Source of the DNA: Acinetobacter silvestris
Lineage (GTDB): Bacteria > Pseudomonadota > Gammaproteobacteria > Pseudomonadales > Moraxellaceae
Direction of reading: 5' to 3'
NCBI RefSeq assembly: GCF_002135235.1
Contig: NZ_NEGB01000001.1
Location: forward strand, 1 to 64,000
Length of the DNA: 64,000 bases
The position numbers were made by a program, and so were the translations under genes. Every line of letters starts with the position of its first letter. The first letter of the stretch is position 1. A model generated the notes under the pieces. That model had not been told where the DNA came from. It saw only the letters and a list, made by a program, of their open reading frames with translations, and ran no database searches. Below are positions 56,453 to 64,000 of this stretch, piece after piece.

Positions 56453-57568
56453 ATGCAAGAATTTAATCCGACTTTACAGCGTGCTTTATTATTTGGGCTG
56501 TTCTTTATTTTAATTTATTTGGGTTTTGACATACTCAAATATTTTATTGTGCCTGTGCTTTGGGCATGTATCATCGCGTATATGACATGGCCGATGTACA
56601 AACGTATTCAACGCATGTGTGGTGAACATCGACCTACTTCAAGTGCATCCATCATGATCACCTTGGTCATTTTAGTGGTGGGATTACCACTCACTTTTGC
56701 TATTTTTATTTTGCAGCATGAAGGTCGTAATCTATATCTAGATTTGCAACGCCAATTTTCATCTGGTGACTTAACCGTTCCCGAATTTATCCGAGAATTA
56801 CCATTTATTGGTAAAGAAATTACTCGGACAGTACGTGAACTGAATGCCGATCCCACCAGTTTTTCACACACCATTGGGGTTTGGATTCAAGGCCATATGA
56901 ACTATGGTAAATTTGTTCTGAATGAAATCACCAAGAATATTGTCAAACTTTGTTTTGCACTCATGACCTTATTTTTCTTCTATCGAGATGGACAAACGCT
57001 TGTCCATCAAGTCAGCAAAGCGCTCGAAAAAATTATTGGCCCACGGATCCATCATTATATTGATACCATTTCAGAAACCACGCGTGCTGTGGTCTATGGC
57101 GTCGGTTTAACTGCTGTTGCGCAAGCAATTTTGGCAGGTCTCAGTTATTTTGTTGCAGATGTACCGAATCCAATGGTCTTAACCATTGTCACCTTCTTAC
57201 TCGCACTGATTCCCTTTGGAACACCAATCGCCTATACCAGCGTGGCTTTATGGTTAGTTTCAAAAGGTCACATGGTTGAAGCTATTGGCATCATGGCTTG
57301 GGGTGTTTGTATTGTCAGTACCTCAGATAATGTGATTCGTCCTCTGGTCATTTCAGGTGCGACTAAAATTCCATTCCTGCTGATTATGTTTGGTGTCTTA
57401 GGTGGTTTAGCCAGTTTTGGATTAGTCGGTTTATTTATTGGACCCGTGATATTAGCCATTCTGCTGGCTATTTGGCGTGAATGGTTACACGAAACTTTTG
57501 ATCCTGAACCTGTCCCCAAAGCCACGTTGGCTTATGACATTGAAGATGACAATCACCCAAAACTTTGA
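56453..57568 (+). CDS. AI-2E family transporter (PerM-like)
   Basis: 371 residues with about seven to eight transmembrane segments. The family pattern is seen in the N-terminal YFIVPVLWACIIAYMTWP, in FFYRDGQ, and in VSTSDNVIRPLVISG. Members export or import solutes such as autoinducer-2 or Na+; substrate unknown. 130 bp after parA. Confidence 0.89.
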   Translation: MQEFNPTLQRALLFGLFFILIYLGFDILKYFIVPVLWACIIAYMTWPMYKRIQRMCGEHRPTSSASIMITLVILVVGLPLTFAIFILQHEGRNLYLDLQRQFSSGDLTVPEFIRELPFIGKEITRTVRELNADPTSFSHTIGVWIQGHMNYGKFVLNEITKNIVKLCFALMTLFFFYRDGQTLVHQVSKALEKIIGPRIHHYIDTISETTRAVVYGVGLTAVAQAILAGLSYFVADVPNPMVLTIVTFLLALIPFGTPIAYTSVALWLVSKGHMVEAIGIMAWGVCIVSTSDNVIRPLVISGATKIPFLLIMFGVLGGLASFGLVGLFIGPVILAILLAIWREWLHETFDPEPVPKATLAYDIEDDNHPKL

Positions 57569-57681
57569 GATCGCTGGTGTTTGTTAATAAACTGATACAA
57601 TACAGTGACTCATTCGCATTGCCTCGCATCCTATGCTCTGTTTGAATAGCCTTACAACAAACACAATATGGATGCGTCATC

Positions 57682-58251
57682 ATGCTTTCCACTTTTTTAA
57701 AACTGTCTGCTTTAACGACTTGCATTGCATTATTCACGGTAGGATGTAGCACAACGAAATCAACCACATCACATATTCATAAAAACAAATTACCACAAAA
57801 AATTGCAGATCTACATGCCGTGACATCTCAAGGCATTCAACAAAAAATTGGAACAGTTACTTTTCAAGATAGCCCACAAGGCTTAACGATTTCCTCACAT
57901 CTCTCAGAATTACCATCTGGATATCATGGTTTCCATATTCATGAAAATGGTTCCTGTGCACCTGCGGCAAAAGATGGAAAAATAGGTGCTGCTTTAGCTG
58001 CAGGCAGTCATTTCAATCCCAATCATGTCATGCATGGCACCCCCAATGATGGCCATTTAGGTGATTTACCCGTGCTCAATGTCGACTCAGATGGTCATGC
58101 CAATACCACCGTCATTGCACCACGTTTAAAGCTTAAAGATATTCAGGGTTTGACGATTATGGTGCATGCAGGGAGTGACAACTATTCCGACCGACCAAAA
58201 CCCTTAGGTGGTGGTGGAGCACGTATTGCTTGCGGTGTCATTCCATCATGA
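57682..58251 (+). CDS. sodC: Superoxide dismutase [Cu-Zn], lipoprotein
   Basis: Detoxifies superoxide in the periplasm. 189 residues; signal peptide with lipobox TVGCS, so it is lipid-anchored. Copper/zinc ligands are in GFHIHENGSC, GSHFNPNH and NDGHLGD, and the active-site loop MVHAGSDNYSDRPKPLGGGGARIACG is intact. Monocistronic. Confidence 0.95.
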   Translation: MLSTFLKLSALTTCIALFTVGCSTTKSTTSHIHKNKLPQKIADLHAVTSQGIQQKIGTVTFQDSPQGLTISSHLSELPSGYHGFHIHENGSCAPAAKDGKIGAALAAGSHFNPNHVMHGTPNDGHLGDLPVLNVDSDGHANTTVIAPRLKLKDIQGLTIMVHAGSDNYSDRPKPLGGGGARIACGVIPS

Positions 58252-58355
58252 TCACCAGCATTTTTTACACATTTTCATCTAAATAAATATTCGGCAGCTG
58301 AACCAACACGATAAACTAGAATTCGTTCAAGCCCTTACTTTTGCGAATACGTCCT

Positions 58356-60518
58356 GTGAATAGTCTGCAACAGCTTTACCAAAACTTTAAATCCAATTCT
58401 ATTTGGGTATATTGCTTACAGATTTTTATCGTACTAAGCGGGACTACACTTGGGTTGTATTTTTTAGGCTATCAACATTTGATTGTTCCTGTAACCTTAG
58501 GAACAATTGCAACAGCACTGACGGACTTTGATGATCGCCTCAGTATACGCCTGAGAAATTTGGGCTATGTCTGTGTGTTATTTTTTACGGTCAGCAGCAT
58601 TTTAGACGCGCTGTATCCATATAAACTTTTCTTTATTCTATACTTATCACTCTCCAGTGCCGTCTTAATCTTAATGGGTGCATTGGGGCAACGTTATGCC
58701 AGCATTTCCTTTGGTACGATTCTACTGTCTATTTACACCATGTTTGGCTTGGGAGAGTACAGCGAATGGTATCAACAGCCTAGCTATTTTGTGATGGGTA
58801 CCCTTTGGTATGGCATGAGTGCCATTCTCTTTTATTTACTCAAACCCACTCAAGCCTTACAAGATAATTTAGCGCAGAACTTTAATGCACTCGGACAACT
58901 TCTTAACATTAAATCTAAGCTATTTGATCCTGATAATACCGAGAATATTGAACAATGGGTCTATGAACTTTCTCTACAAAATAGCCAAGTAGTACAAAGT
59001 TTAAATATAACCAAAGGCTCCTTACTTACCCGTTTAAAAGCCTCTCGTGCCAATAAAAATACGATTTACTGGCTCAACCTATACTTTTTAGCACAAGATA
59101 TTCATGAACAAGCCACGTCTAATTATTTACATTATGAAAACATTCATCAATATTTTAGCCGCACCGATTTAATCTTTCGCATACAAAAAAATGTACGCCT
59201 ACACGCTCAAAGCTGCCAAGCCCTTGCACATGCCATTTTGCATCAACAGCCCTTTCAAGCCAAGGCTGATACCGAAATAGCACTACGTAATTTAGAACAT
59301 TCTATTCATCAATGGATTCACGAAAATCCACACAATTTAGAAGTCAAAAACTTACTCTTAATTTTACGTAATCTCACGAAAATTCGGGATCAATTTATAA
59401 ATTTAAGCATTGAACAATATCATTACCAACAACACTATCATGGCAATAACCATCAACAGCAACAAAATATTAATCTGTTAGATGATGATATTCATGGTGC
59501 TCAAGATTTATGGCTCAAACTTAAACAACATCTCACTCCACAATCAGCACTATTTAGACACGCAGTGCGTATCGCATTTGTGTTTACAGTCGGTTATGCC
59601 CTGTCCCTGTTGCCCTTTGCCAAAAATGGCTACTGGATCTTACTCACCAGCTTATTCGTTTGTCAGATGAGTTATTTTGCGACCAAAAGTCGTTTAAAAC
59701 TACGCACATTAGGTACACTTTTAGGCGTGGTTTTAGGCATCCCTATTTTATATTTTGTGCCCAGTATTGAAGGACAATTAATACTGACCATTATTTTTGG
59801 TGTGTGCTTTTTCTATTTACGTTCTAAAAAATATGCCATGGCAACACTCATGGCTACGTTAATGGTGTTATTGATTTTTAATCTTAAAGGTACTGGTTAT
59901 GAGATCATTTTACCTCGAATAGTTGATACGATTTTGGGCTGTTTAATCGCATGGTTTGCAGTGAGCTTCATTTGGCCAGATTGGAACTTTCGTAATATCT
60001 CCAAGACCATTCAAAAAAGTACGCAAGCAACTTTGGATTATTTCGATGCCATTGTTGAACAGTACCAACAGGGTAAAAATAATAGTATGACTTACCGAGC
60101 TGCACGGCGGAATGCTCATAATGCGCAAATTGAATTATCCAGTATGATTTCAAGCTTAAGTACCGAACCGAATCCTAACCCAGATTTAATTCATAATGCC
60201 TTCCGTTATTTGGTATATAGCCATAGTCAGCTCAGCTATGTCTCTGCATTGGGAAGTCATCGTGAGCAAGTCCAAGATCAACAGATTCTAGCGTTAATGC
60301 GATGGTGTAAGCAGCTACTCAATGATGTCATGCTTAATCAACACGCTTTAGATGAGCAAAAAATTCAACAAAAGCTCGCTGAAATTCAACAATTAAGTAC
60401 ACAAGATGATCTGTCTGATAATTTGCTGTTAGCATTGAAACAAATCAGTTTATTGTTAGAAACCTTACCTGAGTTACTTAAACTCAAAACAGCTTTATTC
60501 AATTTGGATATTAAATAA
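58356..60518 (+). CDS. FUSC-family protein, YccS-like
   Basis: About 720 residues. Two blocks of five to six transmembrane helices (about 15-165 and 405-545) flank a long cytoplasmic helical section, the layout of E. coli YccS/FusC-type exporters. The start is uncertain: there is no ATG; TTG at 58341 and GTG at 58356 are the options, and the GTG places the first helix as in YccS. No strong ribosome site. Substrate unknown; relatives export aromatic acids. Confidence 0.87.
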   Translation: MNSLQQLYQNFKSNSIWVYCLQIFIVLSGTTLGLYFLGYQHLIVPVTLGTIATALTDFDDRLSIRLRNLGYVCVLFFTVSSILDALYPYKLFFILYLSLSSAVLILMGALGQRYASISFGTILLSIYTMFGLGEYSEWYQQPSYFVMGTLWYGMSAILFYLLKPTQALQDNLAQNFNALGQLLNIKSKLFDPDNTENIEQWVYELSLQNSQVVQSLNITKGSLLTRLKASRANKNTIYWLNLYFLAQDIHEQATSNYLHYENIHQYFSRTDLIFRIQKNVRLHAQSCQALAHAILHQQPFQAKADTEIALRNLEHSIHQWIHENPHNLEVKNLLLILRNLTKIRDQFINLSIEQYHYQQHYHGNNHQQQQNINLLDDDIHGAQDLWLKLKQHLTPQSALFRHAVRIAFVFTVGYALSLLPFAKNGYWILLTSLFVCQMSYFATKSRLKLRTLGTLLGVVLGIPILYFVPSIEGQLILTIIFGVCFFYLRSKKYAMATLMATLMVLLIFNLKGTGYEIILPRIVDTILGCLIAWFAVSFIWPDWNFRNISKTIQKSTQATLDYFDAIVEQYQQGKNNSMTYRAARRNAHNAQIELSSMISSLSTEPNPNPDLIHNAFRYLVYSHSQLSYVSALGSHREQVQDQQILALMRWCKQLLNDVMLNQHALDEQKIQQKLAEIQQLSTQDDLSDNLLLALKQISLLLETLPELLKLKTALFNLDIK

Positions 60519-60649
60519 AAAACCAAAGATTACATTTAAGTATGATGCTATTACTGCAAATGAAACCAAGAATTTTATTGGAATTTTCATTCAACTTTAG
60601 CCGTGACTCAGCTACACTCGAAATTCATTCTCATGTTTAAACAGTGACC

Positions 60650-60937
60650 ATGAATATCAAATCTTTACGTGTTGTTGGCTTTTTAGAAGGCATTTCTTTT
60701 TTACTACTGCTATTAATTGCAATGCCAATGAAATACATTTGGGACAATCCCATCATGGTGAAATATGTAGGCATGGGGCATGGAATACTGTTCATTGCCT
60801 TCTTAGCGGTTTTATTTGTGGTTTGTGAAAAACAAAAGTGGTCGATTAAGATGTTTATTTTCGGTTTAATTGCTTCAATTTTGCCGTTTGGACCTTTTGT
60901 GTTTGATCATAAACTCAAAAAGTTAGAACAAAACTAA
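60650..60937 (+). CDS. DUF3817 membrane protein
   Basis: 95-residue membrane protein with three hydrophobic segments; RVVGFLEGISFLLLL and VGMGHGILFIAFL are DUF3817 traits. Function unknown. ATG at 60650; an upstream in-frame GTG at 60644 is also possible. Followed by a terminator shared with the exporter gene. Confidence 0.88.
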   Translation: MNIKSLRVVGFLEGISFLLLLLIAMPMKYIWDNPIMVKYVGMGHGILFIAFLAVLFVVCEKQKWSIKMFIFGLIASILPFGPFVFDHKLKKLEQN

Positions 60938-60963
60938 ATCGATCTTTTAAAAAGATAAAAAGA

Positions 60964-60987
60964 AAGGAGCATTAACTCATGCTCCTT
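60964..60987 (-). terminator. Terminator for the CraA-like exporter gene
   Basis: AAGGAGCAT / ATGCTCCTT with a 6-base loop; on the minus strand it is followed by a T-rich tail. Confidence 0.75.
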
Positions 60988-61027
60988 CTGAATAATGTTT
61001 TAGCCTTCATCGCTTAAAAGAAAAAGG

Positions 61028-62257
61028 TTAAAACTCTCCTCTTTGTTTACGTTCCAACAAAATAGTATTCAACATCTTACGCGGATAACTGAACCATAAA
61101 GCGATTAACGCAAAACAGACCAATCCATATGCCAACAAATGATAATGTTCATAGAGTACTCGCACCAATTCAATCACGAAAAAGAAACTCAACATCATTA
61201 ACACTGAAACAGCTGCTGCGACTGTTCCTTTTGAAACGTCTGATGACATGAGTGCAAAACGATAAAGTATAGAAAAACTAATGCCTTCACCAAAGCTAAT
61301 CAAGGTCATGCCTAAAATCACACAATAAATAAAGTAATCGTTCCAAATCGCTCCGATTAAGACAATTATGCTGCCTAAAAGCATAATCGGTAGACCAAAT
61401 AATACTGTTTTACCTAGGGCTAATTTATCAATAATTTTAATCAGGGCAATATTACCCAGTATCAGACCACCCAATACTGGAAATTGTGCTAATCCATATT
61501 GCATACTGCTTAGACCTAATTCTTCCACCAACATGACTGGAGATAAAGCAATCCATAGCATGAGTGGCATTGCAAGCATTGGTAATGACAAGGTCATAAT
61601 TAAGAATCTTTTATTTTTAAAGACCTGTTTAAAATCATCCAGTACATAGCGAAATGGTTGCTTCGGCTTACTGACTTGAGAACTGGGCATTTTTGCTTTT
61701 AAGCCAAACCAGCTCAGAAAAGCCAATAAAGCTATACCAATAAAGCCCCAATGCCACGATAGATGGTCAATTAAGAAAGCCCCCAATACAGGCCCAAGTA
61801 ATGGTGCAAGTAAAGAAATATTTGCCATCAGCGCCATAACTTTAATCGCATCACGTTCTTCAAAGGTTTCTTGGACTGCGGCATAGCCTACAGCGGAAAT
61901 GACTGATAATCCAAAGCCTTGTAGAAAACGTAATGCTAAAAAGGACTCAATATTATGAGTGAGTAAAATGAGTAAGCAACAGATAACAAAGAAAAGTACA
62001 CCGGCGAGTAAAACTTTTTTTCGACCTATGCGGTCAGACAGTGGGCCAAGTAACCATGCTACACATGCCCCACCCAATAAATAGAAAGACATTGAAGATG
62101 GTGCCCATGAGCTACTTACACCAAATTCTTTAGTAATGGCGAGCATTGCAGGTTGGACTAAGTCATTGCCAATATAGACTGAGAATTCAAACAGTACCAA
62201 TGCCAATGGGAACATGAGCGTTGCACGGCTCAACGTTGTGGTTTGAGTTTTTTGCAT
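61028..62257 (-). CDS. craA: MFS drug/H+ antiporter, CraA/MdfA-like
   Basis: 409 residues, 12 membrane segments, strongly MdfA-like: FPLALVLFEFSVYIGNDLVQPAML with acidic E24 and D32 (equivalent to MdfA E26 and D34) and GPLSDRIGRKKVLLAG. In Acinetobacter the protein of this type and length is CraA, an intrinsic chloramphenicol exporter; that function is inferred from family. No linked regulator seen. Confidence 0.88.
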   Translation of the reverse strand: MQKTQTTTLSRATLMFPLALVLFEFSVYIGNDLVQPAMLAITKEFGVSSSWAPSSMSFYLLGGACVAWLLGPLSDRIGRKKVLLAGVLFFVICCLLILLTHNIESFLALRFLQGFGLSVISAVGYAAVQETFEERDAIKVMALMANISLLAPLLGPVLGAFLIDHLSWHWGFIGIALLAFLSWFGLKAKMPSSQVSKPKQPFRYVLDDFKQVFKNKRFLIMTLSLPMLAMPLMLWIALSPVMLVEELGLSSMQYGLAQFPVLGGLILGNIALIKIIDKLALGKTVLFGLPIMLLGSIIVLIGAIWNDYFIYCVILGMTLISFGEGISFSILYRFALMSSDVSKGTVAAAVSVLMMLSFFFVIELVRVLYEHYHLLAYGLVCFALIALWFSYPRKMLNTILLERKQRGEF

Positions 62258-62449
62258 TATTTTCTACATATCGTTATAGGCTTACAAAGGCTGATTACTT
62301 TTTTTAGGGAGATAAGCATCAGCCCAATGGCAAGCACTGAGAATTTAAATATAAATTTTAGAAAGTACGCTTAGTTTTAAGCGGTTTTAAACACCGTTTT
62401 CACAAGGTGTCTGAGTAGATAAAAATAAGTAATTGTGAGGTTTTATAAC

Positions 62450-62475
62450 AGAGCCAAGTACGTTGAGTTGGCTCT
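62450..62475. repeat. Hairpin between exporter and AbiH genes
   Basis: AGAGCCAA / TTGGCTCT with a 10-base loop, 39 bp beyond the AbiH stop on its downstream side. Possible terminator without a clear T-run. Confidence 0.5.
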
Positions 62476-62513
62476 ATCGTTATAGTTTAGCAGAGACAAT
62501 CTAAAGAAAGAAA

Positions 62514-63776
62514 TTAAGCTTTTGCAATTTTTGGTAATTCAACAGGCTCAATATTATTTAATTCAACAATATCAGGATTTGGTTTAAATTTAAGCCACCC
62601 TTTTTTCATCCATAACTCAACTTTATCTTTTTTTAGAATATCTAATAAATTATTTAAAAGCCGAGGTGCATCATTTCCATAAAAATAGACAGTTACAAGA
62701 CATTGAACATTCGGCTTTTGATTAAATGAAAAGATTTCATTTATATAAGATTCATCTGATTCAGCTAATGAATGTCCCCAAATATAGATGTTAATATTTT
62801 TTTGACCAATAGAATTTGAATCAATTAATGACATCAATTCTTTATTTTCTCTTAAAAAAAGATAGTCAGTATTATTTAACAATTTTTGATGATATTTAGT
62901 AAAGCTATAATTTTTAAACTTTTTTAAGAACTCATTTTTAAGATCGGAAATGCCTAGAACTAAGCTTTTACCTACACGACCATGTATGAATTCAATTTTT
63001 GTATCAGGTGTATAAAACCGATTTAATGTTCGAGTATAGTTAAATGATAAAATATCTAAGTGCTCTATATCAAAAGTAAATTTTTCTTTGTTGATTTTAT
63101 TATAGGGACTTAATTTTTCCACTATATTTACAAGATACCAATCAAAAAGCTTTATAAAATTATTTAAGTTGCGCTCAAGATCTTCAATTATTAAATGTGA
63201 ATTAATATCCAAATCTAGTTTATTATTTCTATAATATTTCCTGTTAATTTTTGCATTGTGAGTATTCTCAATTAATGAATCCAGTATTCCTAATAAAAAT
63301 AATTTTTGAATACTTTTCTCTTTAAATAAAATATATTTATTTTGTTCTTTCTCAGTCCTACATAAAACTAATTCTTCTAATTTTTCATTAAATTGATAAA
63401 TTCTCTCAGCTTTTTCACTGAAAATTGCTACTAAGTCTAAAGCCTTGGCAAACTCAGATTCAAAATCAATCCATGTTTCTATATTATTGACATGATGTAA
63501 AAAGAATCTAAACCATACATTTTCTTTTAGCTTTATTTTAAGCTCTTTGATCTGATCAACTGAAATTTTAATTTGATCTGTGTCATACATTGCTTTGGTA
63601 TAACCAAAAAAATAGTCTTCTTTCTCATACAACGATCCAAATAGATCATCAAAACTCATTTCACCATTAGCAATATCCCAATTTTCTATTGCACCCATCA
63701 CATCCATAAAATGATCATACTTCGTCGGTAAGTAATGCGACAAATCAAAACCGTTACCGACAATTAAAATATTCAT
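62514..63776 (-). CDS. AbiH-family abortive-infection protein
   Basis: A 420-residue protein with AbiH hallmarks: start NILIVGNGFDLSHYLPTKYDHFM, then LSFNYTRTLNRFY followed by EFIHGR, and a IWGHSLAESDE motif near residue 336. AbiH proteins stop phage multiplication in lactococci by an unknown route. AT-rich and Lys/Asn/Ile-rich, unlike the core genes, so probably acquired. No partner toxin or integrase is visible within the window. Confidence 0.88.
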   Translation of the reverse strand: MNILIVGNGFDLSHYLPTKYDHFMDVMGAIENWDIANGEMSFDDLFGSLYEKEDYFFGYTKAMYDTDQIKISVDQIKELKIKLKENVWFRFFLHHVNNIETWIDFESEFAKALDLVAIFSEKAERIYQFNEKLEELVLCRTEKEQNKYILFKEKSIQKLFLLGILDSLIENTHNAKINRKYYRNNKLDLDINSHLIIEDLERNLNNFIKLFDWYLVNIVEKLSPYNKINKEKFTFDIEHLDILSFNYTRTLNRFYTPDTKIEFIHGRVGKSLVLGISDLKNEFLKKFKNYSFTKYHQKLLNNTDYLFLRENKELMSLIDSNSIGQKNINIYIWGHSLAESDESYINEIFSFNQKPNVQCLVTVYFYGNDAPRLLNNLLDILKKDKVELWMKKGWLKFKPNPDIVELNNIEPVELPKIAKA

Positions 63777-63799
63777 TGTTATTATTTCCCCAAAACTAA

Positions 63800-63825
63800 A
63801 AAACGTACCAAATCTGATACGTTTT
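63800..63825 (-). terminator. Terminator of the gene at the right edge
   Basis: AAAACGTA / TACGTTTT stem (with a mispaired apex) followed on the minus strand by a T-run; it closes the partial gene at 63867. Confidence 0.7.
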
Positions 63826-63866
63826 AAATGAGGACTAAAGCCTAAAATTCAATCATAAACAATTAA

Positions 63867-64000
63867 CTAAGAGCATCGTTTAGTTTGAAAACTTTTAGTA
63901 TTACTGCCTCGTGCACACTGATAACTCTTCTTGGTTTCCTGCAATTTCCAATCGTGCTCTACCAACTTAAAAATATAATCGGTACGAATGGCAGAAACAG
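63867..64000 (-). CDS. Partial gene, C-terminal end only
   Basis: The last 43 codons of a minus-strand frame that continues beyond the window, ending in ...YQCARGSNTKSFQTKRCS. Two Cys near the end suggest a secreted or disulfide-bearing protein. A terminator follows. No family can be claimed from the fragment. Confidence 0.55.
   Translation of the reverse strand, partial: VSAIRTDYIFKLVEHDWKLQETKKSYQCARGSNTKSFQTKRCS

Noticed and set aside
1..64000. CRISPR array, prophage, complete insertion sequence, integron or riboswitch
   Set aside because: No regularly spaced repeats, transposase, integrase or recognisable riboswitch was found; the only repeats are the tRNA pair and coding repeats.

Overview
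The window looks like chromosomal DNA of an Acinetobacter (Moraxellaceae, Gammaproteobacteria). It is AT-rich, the gene order leuC-leuD-(lipoprotein)-leuB / asd / fimV / truA is the pseudomonad-moraxellid arrangement, and there is a CraA/MdfA-type drug exporter and many small lipoproteins. The genus is inferred from gene content, not from a marker gene. No prophage, complete insertion sequence, integron or CRISPR array was seen. Most of the window is core genome, with accessory material after glyS and at the right-hand end.

Layout. 0.2-3.1 kb: a minus-strand run rlmJ-pssA-uncharacterised gene. 3.2-4.5 kb: a 2OG-Fe(II) oxygenase and a hypothetical gene. 4.57-4.81 kb: an intergenic region that appears to encode a GGA-rich, CsrA/RsmA-sequestering small RNA of the RsmY/RsmZ type on the minus strand, with a GacA-like upstream box. 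5.2-11.1 kb: asd, a FimV polarity/pilus protein split into two genes, asparaginase, truA. 11.2-18.7 kb: AraC-type regulator, infA, lipoprotein, the leucine operon (leuC, leuD, lipoprotein, leuB) and a divergent LysR regulator. 18.9-23.3 kb: DUF2789, HAD phosphatase, rppH-ptsP, small basic protein. 23.5-27.6 kb: AidB-like acyl-CoA dehydrogenase with divergent TetR, then catalase.

27.7-43.3 kb: secreted protein, a translationally coupled CDF transporter and metallo-beta-lactamase-fold hydrolase, YjaB-like acetyltransferase, DUF1345, HAD phosphatase, rluC, a roughly 790-bp gap leading to rne, acyl-CoA synthetase, two identical tRNA-Lys genes, lipoprotein, PspC protein and HPP-CBS membrane protein. 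43.5-46.6 kb: glyQ-glyS. 46.7-47.9 kb: a DUF4062 gene broken by a frameshift and a nonsense codon. 47.9-62.3 kb: lipoproteins, 2-hydroxyacid dehydrogenase, hydrolase, two SAM methyltransferases, a chagasin-like protease inhibitor, a resolvase-related nuclease opposite an orphan ParA, AI-2E family permease, SodC, a YccS-like FUSC protein, DUF3817 and the CraA-like exporter. 62.5-63.8 kb: an AbiH-family phage-defence gene, then the 3' end of a gene running off the window.

The strongest candidate for something undescribed is the sRNA at about 4572-4740. It has nine GGA triplets, several in hairpin loops, a terminal hairpin whose loop also presents GGA, and an 18-bp near-match to the GacA box centred about 65 bp upstream of the predicted start. 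Other items worth following are the split FimV with its repeated PLEF(S/T)F-type motifs, the terminator inside a small coding region, the rne leader and the decayed and intact defence genes.
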